NCBI GenBank assembly: GCA_035457725.1
Contig: DATIBC010000065.1
Span: forward strand, 1-64,000
Reading direction: 5' to 3'
Origin: DATFES01 sp035457725
Lineage (GTDB): Bacteria > Pseudomonadota > Alphaproteobacteria > CACIAM-22H2
DNA length: 64,000 nucleotides
Positions 1-7,723 of this stretch are shown here, in pieces. Both the position numbers and the translations under genes were made by a program. Below the pieces are notes generated by a model. The model was not told the DNA's origin. It worked only from the letters and a program-made list of their open reading frames with translations, and ran no database searches. Every line of letters starts with the position of its first letter. The stretch's first letter is position 1.

Positions 1-1720
1 CATCGAGGATCGTCGCGAAAGCGTCGCCGATGTGCCGGCGGATCCAATCGGCATCGCGCGTCCCCTGGCCGGAGCCAGTGACGATGAGAAAGGAATCGCT
101 CGCCAGCCGCATAACCGTCAGATCGCTTTCGAAACCGCCGCGCGTGTTCAACATCGCCGTGTACACCATCCGGCCGGGCGCCACGTCGATGTCGTTGGCG
201 CACAGGCGCTGGAGGACGTCGCAGGCGTCGCGCCCCTGCAGCACGAGCTTGGCGAACGACGTCTGGTCAAAGATCGCCGCGGCGCCGCGCGCCGCCTTCT
301 GCTCCTTGCGGCAATGCGCCAGCCACGACGGCATGCCGTAGCCATAGGCGAGCGTGCCAAGCTCCCGCGGTGCGAAGTAGTTGGCGCGTTCCCAGCCCAT
401 CTTGCTGCCGAAACGGGCGCCCTTGTCGGCGAGGCGATCGTAAAGTGGCGAGCGGCGCAACGGCCGCGCGGATTCCAGCTCCAGCCGCGGCCAGCGCATC
501 GCGTAGTGCAGGCCCAAGGTTTCGACCGTGCGCTCGCGCAGGAAACGCCGGTTCGCCATGTACGGTGCGAAGCGGCGAATATCGACGTCCCACAGATCGG
601 CGCTTGGCTCGCCGCCGACGATCCATTCGGCGGTCAATCGTCCCGCACCCCCGGCATTGGCGATTCCCGCCGAGTTGAATCCAGCGCAAACGAAGAAGCC
701 AGCGAGTTCCGGCGCCTCGCCGAGGATGAAATTTCCGTCGGGCGTGAAGCTTTCGGGGCCGTTCAAAAGCTGGCGGACCTCGGCCGATTCCAGCGCCGGC
801 GTGCGATGCAGCGCGTTCGTCATCAGAATTTCGAATTGGTCCCAGTCTTCGGGCAATAGCTGGAACTCGAATTTGTCGGGGATGCCGTCCATCCCCCACG
901 GTTTCGCCACCGGCTCGAAGCCGCCCATCACCAACCCGCCAACTTCCTCCTTGTAATAGATGTAACCGTCGGGATCGCGCATTACCGCCAGGTCCGGCGT
1001 GACGCCGGCGATCTTCTTGGTGACGATGTAGAAATGCTCGGCCGGGTGCACCGGCACGTTGACCCCCGCCAGCGCGCCAAGTTCACGCGCCCACAGGCCG
1101 CCGCAATTGACCACGGTCTCGCAAACGACCGTGCCGCGATCGGTCACGACGCCGACCGCGCGGCCGCGTTCGACGTCGACACCGGTCACCCGTACGCCCT
1201 CGAAAAACTTGGCGCCAGCCATTCGCGCGCCCTTGGCGAGCGACTGCGTCAGATCCGCGGGGTTGGCCTTGCCATCGCCCGGCAGCCACACGGCGCCGGC
1301 GAGATCGTCGGTACGGAGCAGCGGCCACATCTTCCCGGCTTCGGCGGGAGAGATGAGCTGGATTTCGACGCCGAAGCTGTTCGCCTGCGCCACCAGGCGC
1401 TTGAACTGGACGAGACGTTCGGGCGTGCGCGCGACGTTGACGCTGCCGCATTGCTTCCAACCGGTGGCAAGCCCGGTTTCCTTTTCCAGGCTGGCGTAAA
1501 GCTCGATGCCGTAGCGGCTCATCGCGGTCATGACCCGGTTGGGCCGCATCTGCCCGATCAGCCCGGCGGCGTGCCATGTCGTGCCACAGGTCAGCCGGCC
1601 GCGCTCGAGCAGCACGACATCGCGCCTTCCGAGCTTCGTCAGGTGGTAAGCGACGCTGCATCCGGCGATGCCGCCGCCGATGATCACGGTCTGTGCGTGG
1701 CTGGGAAACTGGCGGTCCAT
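1..1720 (-). CDS. FAD-dependent dimethylglycine/sarcosine dehydrogenase-like protein with GcvT domain (3' end outside window)
   Basis: The 573 codons present begin with a Rossmann FAD motif (GGGIAG, residues 15-20). TTWHAAGL follows, whose His50 matches the residue that carries covalent FAD in dimethylglycine and sarcosine dehydrogenases. The DAO domain runs to about residue 370. A short FAO_M-type linker follows (WERANYFAP), then the start of a GcvT-like folate-binding domain. Family members of about 800-850 residues oxidise N-methyl amines and pass the C1 unit to tetrahydrofolate; the exact substrate is unknown. The gene is open at base 1, so roughly 250 codons are missing because of the window edge, not a mutation. 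It lies 87 bases downstream of the deoR-like gene, with an operator-like repeat between them. The N-terminal Met at 1720 is the only plausible start before the FAD motif. Confidence 0.9.
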   Translation of the reverse strand, partial: MDRQFPSHAQTVIIGGGIAGCSVAYHLTKLGRRDVVLLERGRLTCGTTWHAAGLIGQMRPNRVMTAMSRYGIELYASLEKETGLATGWKQCGSVNVARTPERLVQFKRLVAQANSFGVEIQLISPAEAGKMWPLLRTDDLAGAVWLPGDGKANPADLTQSLAKGARMAGAKFFEGVRVTGVDVERGRAVGVVTDRGTVVCETVVNCGGLWARELGALAGVNVPVHPAEHFYIVTKKIAGVTPDLAVMRDPDGYIYYKEEVGGLVMGGFEPVAKPWGMDGIPDKFEFQLLPEDWDQFEILMTNALHRTPALESAEVRQLLNGPESFTPDGNFILGEAPELAGFFVCAGFNSAGIANAGGAGRLTAEWIVGGEPSADLWDVDIRRFAPYMANRRFLRERTVETLGLHYAMRWPRLELESARPLRRSPLYDRLADKGARFGSKMGWERANYFAPRELGTLAYGYGMPSWLAHCRKEQKAARGAAAIFDQTSFAKLVLQGRDACDVLQRLCANDIDVAPGRMVYTAMLNTRGGFESDLTVMRLASDSFLIVTGSGQGTRDADWIRRHIGDAFATILD

Positions 1721-1743
1721 CGCGTCGCCTCGGATTGGATTCT

Positions 1744-1783
1744 AATGCCTCATTATGCCAATCAATGCCGCATTTTGCCACAT
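1744..1783 (-). promoter_or_regulatory. Four tandem 10-bp repeats, candidate operator of the DeoR regulator
   Basis: Read on the minus strand there are four adjoining decamers: ATGTGGCAAA, ATGCGGCATT, GATTGGCATA and ATGAGGCATT. The rough consensus is ATGnGGCAtt. The GGCA core recurs exactly every 10 bases, one turn of the helix. The block sits 24 bases upstream of the flavoprotein start and just behind the deoR-like gene. DeoR-family proteins are multimers and several bind tandem direct repeats, so this is a natural operator. The binding itself is inferred. Confidence 0.6.
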
Positions 1784-1807
1784 TGAACGCGGCCTTGCGG
1801 CAGGCGG

Positions 1808-2578
1808 TCAGCGGCGCCTGGCGCCGGCCACCTCGAGGCGATAGCCAAGCTGGCCGAGAACGCGCGCCAGCGCCGCCGGAGGGGCGCGGTCGGCGATGAG
1901 CGTGACGCCCTTCTCCGGAGCGGCGATCTTGACCGGCGTCGTGCGGCCGAACTTGGTGTGGTCGGCGACGACAATCGGCGCGCGTGCGGCACGAAGCATC
2001 GCCGCGCGCAGCTCGGCGCCGGCGCGGGTGAAATCGGTGAGCGCGCCGTCTCGCGCCACTCCGCCAATGCCGACGAAGGCGAAATCGGCGCGATAGCGTT
2101 CGAGCGTCGCAAGCGCGTCCCATCCCACCGTGGCGTCCTCGTGGCCCTGCAAATCGCCGCCGAGCAGCACGATGCGGTTGCCGTTATGCCGGCCCAGCAT
2201 GAGGGCGATTCGCAGATCGCTGGTGTAGACGACGAGGTTACGCTTGGCGAGCAAGGCTTCGGCGACGGCGCGAGTGGTCGTTCCCGAATCGATCATCAGC
2301 GTCGCGCCATCGGGTACACGCAGCGCGGCGCGCCGGCCGATCGACCGCTTGCCCGCGGCGTTCACCAGACCGCGCGCCGCCTCGTCGGCTTCGCTGGAAC
2401 CCAGCGCAAGCGCACCGCCGCGCGTCTTGCGCAGACGGTGGCTCGCCGCAAGAACGGCGATGTCGCGCCGCACCGTCTCACGCGATACCCCGAGCGCGCG
2501 CGTCAACTCGCCGACCGACGCCGATCCTGCGCGCGCCAGTCGTTCGAGGATCAACCGGTATCGTTGCTCGGCTAGCAT
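1808..2578 (-). CDS. DeoR/GlpR family transcriptional regulator
   Basis: A 256-residue cytoplasmic regulator. An N-terminal winged helix-turn-helix spans residues 1-57, with the family recognition pattern VSRETVRRDI at 31-40 and a TRGGAL wing at 52-57. The C-terminal DeoR effector domain carries SGTTTR at 98-103 and ADHTKFGR, typical of sugar-phosphate sensing members. The frame stays open for 48 codons upstream, but the Met at 2578 gives the standard family N-terminus (MLAEQRYRLIL). It is followed on the same strand by the flavoprotein gene, with a four-fold decamer repeat in the gap, so local control of that gene is likely. The ligand is not known. Confidence 0.9.
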   Translation of the reverse strand: MLAEQRYRLILERLARAGSASVGELTRALGVSRETVRRDIAVLAASHRLRKTRGGALALGSSEADEAARGLVNAAGKRSIGRRAALRVPDGATLMIDSGTTTRAVAEALLAKRNLVVYTSDLRIALMLGRHNGNRIVLLGGDLQGHEDATVGWDALATLERYRADFAFVGIGGVARDGALTDFTRAGAELRAAMLRAARAPIVVADHTKFGRTTPVKIAAPEKGVTLIADRAPPAALARVLGQLGYRLEVAGARRR

Positions 2579-2720
2579 GGATACCCCGCGATTGGACCGG
2601 CCACAGAGTGGCGAACGCGCGGCGCAGGTGTCAAATCGGCAACGCGCGCATCGACGCTTCCCTCCGACCGCAGGCGGAGCTAGGCTTTCGCGGTCTGCGT
2701 TCGCGGAAAGCGCACGGATC

Positions 2721-3359
2721 ATGTACCGGCTTTATTATTATCCCAGCAACGCCAGCCTAGCGCCGCATTTTCTGCTCGAAGAGATCGGCGCGCCGCATGA
2801 GCTCGTGCTGGTAGATCGCAGCGTCGACGCGCAACGATCGGAAGCGTACCGCAAGCTCAATCCCAATGCGCGGATTCCGACATTGATCGACGGCGACCTT
2901 GTTCTGTGGGAGGCCGCCGCGATTTGCCTGCACCTGGTCGATCGGCACCCGGAGTGCGGATTGGCGCCGGCGTTGGCCACTCGCGAACGCGGCCATTTCT
3001 ACAAATGGCTCGCCTATCTGACCAACACCATCCAGGCCGAGCAGATTATTTACTTCTATCCCGAACAGTTCAGCGACGACCCGGCTCATGCCTCGGCGAT
3101 CAAATCGCGCGCCGAGGCGCGCGTCGGCGCCATGTTCGACATGGTCGACGCACAACTCGCCGTCGACGGTCCCTATCTTCTCGGCCGCCGTCTCAGCGCC
3201 GCCGATCACTATCTCTTGATGGTGGCGCGCTGGAGCCGTCATTTCGCACGGCCGGCCCGCCAGCTTCCGGCGGTGGGCCGCTTGCTGCGGATGCTTGCCG
3301 AACGGCCGGCGGTCGCGCGGACGTTCGCTAGCGAAGGCATCACGGCGCCGCTTTATTGA
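2721..3359 (+). CDS. Glutathione S-transferase family protein
   Basis: A 212-residue protein with a thioredoxin-fold N-terminal domain (YYYPSNASLAPHFLLEEIG). The Ser/Asn of the PSNAS segment is the probable glutathione-activating position. RIPTLIDGDLVLWEAAAI holds the cis-Pro and the glutathione gamma-glutamyl site. The helical C-terminal domain includes GPYLLGRRLSAADHYLLM with the conserved N-cap Asp. The Met at 2721 is chosen because it starts directly at the fold; the reading frame is open far upstream. It is divergent from the deoR-like gene (142-base gap) and precedes the GFA gene, another protein of glutathione-linked chemistry. The substrate is unknown. Confidence 0.88.
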   Translation: MYRLYYYPSNASLAPHFLLEEIGAPHELVLVDRSVDAQRSEAYRKLNPNARIPTLIDGDLVLWEAAAICLHLVDRHPECGLAPALATRERGHFYKWLAYLTNTIQAEQIIYFYPEQFSDDPAHASAIKSRAEARVGAMFDMVDAQLAVDGPYLLGRRLSAADHYLLMVARWSRHFARPARQLPAVGRLLRMLAERPAVARTFASEGITAPLY

Positions 3360-3386
3360 GCGCATCGCAGCGGGGGGGAGACGGGT

Positions 3387-3815
3387 ATGAGCGATTCGAC
3401 CGACGTGCGCGCCGGCGGCTGTCTTTGCGGCAAGTTACGCTACACGGCATGGGGCACCCCGCTATGGGTGGCGCATTGCCATTGCCGGAGCTGCCAGCGC
3501 ACGAGCGGAGCGCCTTTCGTCACCTACGCCGGCTATCTTGAGGATCGATTCGCCATCACCAGCGGGTCGCCGGCGTCGTTCGCCTCGTCACCCGGGGTGA
3601 TCCGCCGGTTTTGCGCCGACTGCGGAACGCCGGTGATCTATCAAGCGACGCGTTGGCCTGGCGAGGTGCATGTCTGCGTGTGCACCTTCGATGCTCCTGC
3701 CACTCTGGCGCCCCAGGCCCATGTCTACGTCGCCGAATCGCAGCCATGGGTCCGGCTTGCCGACGGGCTGCCGCGGTTCGCCAAGACGTCGAAAGAGGGA
3801 AGTCCGCTGCCGTGA
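3387..3815 (+). CDS. GFA family (glutathione-dependent formaldehyde-activating enzyme / CENP-V fold) protein
   Basis: This 142-residue protein has the full zinc-ligand set of the family: Cys12 and Cys14 (CLC), Cys31, Cys33 and Cys36 (CHCRSC), and Cys76 and Cys79 (CADC). It is a small cytoplasmic zinc protein. The founding member was proposed to speed up glutathione-formaldehyde adduct formation, but most homologues have no proven reaction. A purine-rich stretch (GGGGGGAGACGGG) precedes the start. The stop overlaps a possible GTG start of the next gene, suggesting coupled translation. Confidence 0.88.
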   Translation: MSDSTDVRAGGCLCGKLRYTAWGTPLWVAHCHCRSCQRTSGAPFVTYAGYLEDRFAITSGSPASFASSPGVIRRFCADCGTPVIYQATRWPGEVHVCVCTFDAPATLAPQAHVYVAESQPWVRLADGLPRFAKTSKEGSPLP

Positions 3816-3829
3816 GCGCAGGCGATGCA

Positions 3830-4846
3830 ATGGCCAAACTAGTCCAGGCGTTGCCGAAGGCGGAGCTACACCTGCACATCGAGGGAACGCTCGAGCCGGA
3901 AATGACCGTCGATCTCGCCCGCCGCCACGGCGTGAGGTTGCGCCACAGATCGGTTGCGGCGCTGCGCGAGGCTTACGCCTTCGCCAATCTGCAGGAGTTT
4001 CTCGACCTGTACTACGAAGGCGCCCAGGTGCTGCGCGCGGCGGACGACTTCCGCCACCTTGCGCGGGCGTATCTTAGTCGCATGGCGGCCGAGAACGTTC
4101 GACACGTCGAGATCTTCTTCGATCCGCAGACTCACCTCGCACGGGGCGTCGAATTCGGCGCGTTGGTCGACGGCCTCGGATCGGCCATCGATGACGCGGC
4201 GCGCCGATATGGGATGAGCGCGCGGCTGATCATGTGTTTCCTGCGCGATCGCCCGGCCGACGAGGCGATGCGTACGTTCGAGGCGGCGCTTCCATATCGC
4301 CGGCGCATCGCCGGCGTCGGGCTCGATTCGGCCGAGCGCGACCACCCGCCGGGCAAGTTCGCCGAGGTGTTCGCCCGGGCGCGCGCGGCGAACTTCGTCG
4401 CCGTTGCGCATGCCGGCGAGGAAGGGCCGCCGGAGTACATCCGCGACGCCCTCGACGTGCTGCGCGTCGACAGGATCGACCATGGCATCGCGTGCGAGCG
4501 CGACGCCGCGCTGATGTCGCGCCTCATGGTCGAGCAGGTGCCGCTCACCGTTTGCCCGCTGTCGAATGTCAAACTGCGCGTCTTCGAGCGACTCGAGGAC
4601 CACAATCTCAAACGTCTGCTCGACGCCGGTTTGCGCGTCACCATCAATTCCGACGATCCGGCGTATTTCGGCGGCTACCTATCGGCCAACTTCCTGGCGA
4701 CGCAGTCGGCGCTCGGCCTCAGCGAATCGGACATCGTCCGCTTGGTCAAGAACGCATTCGCCGCGAGCTTTCTCGACAAGGAGGACAAGCAACGCTGGCT
4801 CGCCGCGGTCGACGAGGCGGCGGCGCCGTTTCTGGCGTCGGGTTGA
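3830..4846 (+). CDS. Adenine deaminase (adenosine deaminase-like family)
   Basis: A 338-residue TIM-barrel amidohydrolase. Zinc ligands and catalytic residues are visible: HLH at 14-16, HAGEE at 194-198 (His194, Glu197), DHG at 217-219 and NSDDPAYFGGY at 273-283. The variant motifs YAFANLQEFLDLYY, FFDPQTH and DDPAYFGGY match the adenine deaminase branch as in Pseudomonas PA0148, rather than true adenosine deaminase. The likely reaction is adenine to hypoxanthine plus ammonia in purine salvage. ATG 3830 is preferred; GTG 3812, which overlaps the stop of the GFA gene, would add six residues. Confidence 0.88.
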   Translation: MAKLVQALPKAELHLHIEGTLEPEMTVDLARRHGVRLRHRSVAALREAYAFANLQEFLDLYYEGAQVLRAADDFRHLARAYLSRMAAENVRHVEIFFDPQTHLARGVEFGALVDGLGSAIDDAARRYGMSARLIMCFLRDRPADEAMRTFEAALPYRRRIAGVGLDSAERDHPPGKFAEVFARARAANFVAVAHAGEEGPPEYIRDALDVLRVDRIDHGIACERDAALMSRLMVEQVPLTVCPLSNVKLRVFERLEDHNLKRLLDAGLRVTINSDDPAYFGGYLSANFLATQSALGLSESDIVRLVKNAFAASFLDKEDKQRWLAAVDEAAAPFLASG

Positions 4847-4916
4847 CCCGCTCGGTATTCGTCATAACTCGTTCCGTGCCGCCGATTCCATTCCTTGGCG
4901 AGAGGAGCACGCAGGC

Positions 4917-5525
4917 ATGGCGTTCAAACTTCCCGACCTGCCCTACGAACGATCGGCTCTTGCGCCGTACATGTCGGCACGGACGCTGGCGTTCCACCAC
5001 GGCAAGCATCATCGCGCCTATGTCGCCAAGCTCAACGAACTAACCAAGGACGGCTCGCTCGCCGGAAGAAGCTTGGCCGAGATAATCGCCGCGACGGCGA
5101 AGGACCAGGCGAGGATCGCTGCGTTCAATAATGCCGCCCAGGCGTGGAACCATGACTTCTTCTGGCGATCGATGAAGCCGGGAGGCGGCGGACGGCCAAA
5201 GGGCGCGCTCGCCGAGCGGATCGACGACGCATTCGGCGGGTATGACAATTTTGCCGAGCAATTCGTCAGGACAGCGTCGGATCTGTTCGGCTCGGGTTGG
5301 GTGTGGCTTGTCGTCGCCGGGCCTAGACTCGAGATCGTCTCGACATGCAACGCCGATTCGCCGCTGATTTGCCAACAGGTGCCATTGCTTACGCTCGACC
5401 TATGGGAGCACGCGTATTACCTGGATTATCAGAACCGCCGGGCAGGTTTTGTCGACGCATATCTCAATCATCTCGCGAACTGGGAATTCGCCGCGCGGAA
5501 CCTTGCCGCGGCGACCGATCCGTGA
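4917..5525 (+). CDS. sodB: Superoxide dismutase, Fe/Mn family (Fe-type)
   Basis: This 202-residue enzyme converts superoxide to hydrogen peroxide and oxygen. The four metal ligands are in place: His27, His79, Asp161 and His165 (DLWEHAYYLDY). AQAWNHDFFW at 75-84 resembles iron enzymes more than manganese ones, although metal choice cannot be proved from sequence. No signal peptide is present, so it is cytoplasmic. The start at 4917 follows GAGAGGAGC and gives the standard family N-terminus (FKLPDLPYERSALAPYMS). The 70-base gap behind the adenine deaminase gene shows no clear promoter. Confidence 0.95.
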   Translation: MAFKLPDLPYERSALAPYMSARTLAFHHGKHHRAYVAKLNELTKDGSLAGRSLAEIIAATAKDQARIAAFNNAAQAWNHDFFWRSMKPGGGGRPKGALAERIDDAFGGYDNFAEQFVRTASDLFGSGWVWLVVAGPRLEIVSTCNADSPLICQQVPLLTLDLWEHAYYLDYQNRRAGFVDAYLNHLANWEFAARNLAAATDP

Positions 5526-5698
5526 GCGGTCGGCGGTCGAATCGCAGGCGAAAGCGGCCGTGTCGGTCACCGAGTCGTGACTTGATGCGACCCGAATCGG
5601 CGTGGACGGGGTTGCCGGCTGTGCTATTTTCGGTAGAATTCGACGATTGAACGGGCCCCCTCGAACGGCGGTATGGCGCTAGGGCGCCGGAGGGCAAG

Positions 5699-6247
5699 AT
5701 GGGCAAACACGCCGCAGTCTCCGGCCGTGCGCAGAAGCCACGAGACGGGCGAGCGTTGGCGTACGACGGCGCGACGACAGATCTCGCGCTGCTGTGTCCG
5801 CTCACGGCGTGCCTGTGCGCGCATACCCGCCGCGCCGCCCGCTCGCTGACACGTTACTTTGACGAACGGTTGAAGGCGACTGGGCTGCGCAGCACGCAAG
5901 TGATCCTCCTCGTGCATATCGACGCCGCAGGGCCGAAGACGCTCTCCTCGCTGGCCGATGAGCTGCTCATGGACCGCACAACTTTATCTAGAAACGTCAA
6001 GCCGCTTGTGGCGCGCGGTTGGCTGACCATGCAGCAAGGCAGAGACAAGCGGGAGATCATCGTTGCAACCACCGAGCCCGGGCGGGCCAAGCTGCAGTCG
6101 GCCTATCCGTACTGGAAGGTGGCCCAATCGCGGTTCATCGCAGCGCTCGGGCGAAAACGAGCGCATGCGCTTCTTGCGGCACTCAAGCGCGGCGCCGAGA
6201 TCCCGCAGGACCTGTCGGGAAATCATCCCGTTTTGGGCGCAATCTAA
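5699..6247 (+). CDS. MarR family transcriptional regulator
   Basis: A 182-residue winged-helix regulator. The DNA-binding part is about residues 70-135: LSSLADELLMDRTTLSRNVKP is the helix-turn-helix and GRDKREIIVATTEPG the wing. The N-terminal helix carries LCPLTACLCAHTRRAARSLT, with several cysteines that could sense oxidants or thiols, but this is only a suggestion. The region before it (5526-5698) holds no gene. The 3' end overlaps the convergent TetR gene by four bases. The target is unknown. Confidence 0.87.
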   Translation: MGKHAAVSGRAQKPRDGRALAYDGATTDLALLCPLTACLCAHTRRAARSLTRYFDERLKATGLRSTQVILLVHIDAAGPKTLSSLADELLMDRTTLSRNVKPLVARGWLTMQQGRDKREIIVATTEPGRAKLQSAYPYWKVAQSRFIAALGRKRAHALLAALKRGAEIPQDLSGNHPVLGAI

Positions 6248-6837
6248 GCCTCTGGCGAACTGAATGCGATGCCCTCGCCGCGGACGAATATCTCGGCTGC
6301 GGCCTTGGCGTCTCGTGCAATGTCCGCTCCGCCATCGACCAGCGCTCGCGCCGCGGCGCCGTCGATCAACAGCATCAGGCGGCGGGCGAGACGATCGGGG
6401 TCCCTTGCTCCTGCTCGGGCCGCCAGTTTTCGCACGTAGGCCTGCAGTAGCCGCTTATGCTCGACCGCGACGCCGCGCGCCGGATGGCCGCGATCGGGGA
6501 ACTCGCCGGCGGCGCGGACGAACAGGCAGCCGCAAAAATCGTCACTCGCGAACCATTCATCCAAGACGTCGAAAAGCGCCAGAAGGCGCGCTCCGGGATC
6601 GCGCGCTCGCGCCTCGACGCCACGCGCCAGCCAAGCGCGCATCCGCTCGTCGCGGCGGCGCAACGCGGCGAGGATCAAACCGTCTTTCGAAGCGAAGTTC
6701 TTGTACAGGGTCATCTTGGCGACGCCGGCGCGGGCGAGAATCCGATCGATCCCCGCGGCATGGAATCCGTGGCGCTCGAACATGCGGAGCGCGCTGTCGA
6801 CCAGCACCTCGCGACGCGCTAACCGTTCCATTTTCAT
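6244..6837 (-). CDS. TetR/AcrR family transcriptional regulator
   Basis: A 197-residue repressor-type protein. The N-terminal helix-turn-helix (residues 8-50) contains RILARAGVAKMTLYKNFASK, the standard TetR recognition segment. The C-terminal ligand domain has LDEWFASDDFCGCLFVRAAGEF, typical of the subgroup that includes AcrR-like and YxaF-like regulators. It is divergent from the PNPOx-like gene across 128 bases that hold a perfect 16-bp palindrome placed in a promoter, which is the probable operator. The protein reads MKMER; the second Met two codons on is an alternative start. Confidence 0.88.
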   Translation of the reverse strand: MKMERLARREVLVDSALRMFERHGFHAAGIDRILARAGVAKMTLYKNFASKDGLILAALRRRDERMRAWLARGVEARARDPGARLLALFDVLDEWFASDDFCGCLFVRAAGEFPDRGHPARGVAVEHKRLLQAYVRKLAARAGARDPDRLARRLMLLIDGAAARALVDGGADIARDAKAAAEIFVRGEGIAFSSPEA

Positions 6838-6904
6838 GCCTCAATAAGACAAATCAGTTTATAATCTAATGTTGCATAATCAGTATAATATTCAATACTT
6901 ATCA

Positions 6905-6933
6905 TTGACAGGGTAGACCGATCGGTCTAAACA
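6905..6933 (+). promoter_or_regulatory. Promoter with embedded TetR-type operator upstream of the PNPOx-like gene
   Basis: TTGACA at 6905-6910 is a perfect -35 box. A weaker -10 candidate (TAAACA, 6928-6933) follows after 17 bases. Between them lies TAGACCGATCGGTCTA at 6914-6929, a perfect 16-bp palindrome of the kind bound by TetR-family dimers. A repressor bound there would block the promoter. The preceding 65 bases are strikingly AT-rich for this genome and could act as an UP element. Function is inferred. Confidence 0.75.
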
Positions 6934-6965
6934 TTCGATCCGCGGGGGCGATCGCGGAGGGACCA

Positions 6966-7604
6966 ATGTCCGACGACGTTCGGCGCTACACCAGCGACGT
7001 AGCGTTCACACCCGCAGTCAAGGCCGCTCAGGAGAAACGCGGATCGCGCGGCGCCTATGCGCGAATGGAGCAAAGGGACGGCTGGCAAAACTCCGTGACC
7101 GCCGAGCTCGCAGCCTTCATGGCGGCGCGCGATTCGTTCTATTTCGCCACCGCCAACGCCGAAGGCCAACCCTACATCCAGCACCGCGGCGGGCCGGCCG
7201 GATTCCTGCGCGTGCTTGACCAGCGGACGATCGGCTTCGCCGATTTCGGCGGCAACCGGCAATACATCTCGATCGGCAATCTGAGCGAAAACGACCGCGT
7301 GTTCCTGTTCTTGATGGATTACGCCAACCGCCAGCGCATCAAGATCTGGGGCCGGGCCCGCGTCGTCGAGGGCGACGCCGAGCTGCTGGGCAAGCTGGTC
7401 GCCTCGGAATACGAGGCGCGGCCCGAGCGCGCGATCGTCATTGCCATCGAAGCATGGGACGTCAATTGCCCGCAGCACATCACCCGCCGCTTCGCCGATT
7501 GGCAGGTGGCGCCGGCGATCGAACGGCTGCAGGCGCGAATCGCCGAGCTCGAGGCCGAGGTGACGCGGCTCCGCTCCGCCGCTGGCGTCGCCCCTTCCGG
7601 CTAG
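6966..7604 (+). CDS. Pyridoxamine 5'-phosphate oxidase-fold FMN-binding protein
   Basis: A 212-residue split-barrel flavin protein. The core runs from about residue 45 to 165: FYFATANAEGQPYIQHRGG, FADFGGNRQYISIGNL, NDRVFLFLMDYANRQRIKIWGRARVV. This subgroup is annotated pyridoxamine 5'-phosphate oxidase-related but is not PdxH; it usually binds FMN or F420-like cofactors and its reaction is unknown. A C-terminal helix (IERLQARIAELEAEVTRLRS) looks like a coiled coil. It is divergent from the TetR gene, whose presumed operator lies in its promoter, so induction by a small molecule is likely. GGAGGG ends six bases before the ATG. Confidence 0.85.
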   Translation: MSDDVRRYTSDVAFTPAVKAAQEKRGSRGAYARMEQRDGWQNSVTAELAAFMAARDSFYFATANAEGQPYIQHRGGPAGFLRVLDQRTIGFADFGGNRQYISIGNLSENDRVFLFLMDYANRQRIKIWGRARVVEGDAELLGKLVASEYEARPERAIVIAIEAWDVNCPQHITRRFADWQVAPAIERLQARIAELEAEVTRLRSAAGVAPSG

Positions 7605-7723
7605 TTTTTGCCGGTCCTGGAAGGCCTTGCGCGCCCCTGCTGGCGGATGCCATTCTCACCCGTCGCAGACATCGAACGACAGTCGGCCGCAAGAAGCCGT
7701 CGTCGGCGCATCGGGAGGAGGAA

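Noticed and set aside
1034..1786. Open frame of 250 codons on the plus strand inside the flavoprotein gene
   Set aside because: The minus-strand frame shows the FAD motif, the flavinylation His and the GcvT domain. The plus-strand frame is only its shadow.
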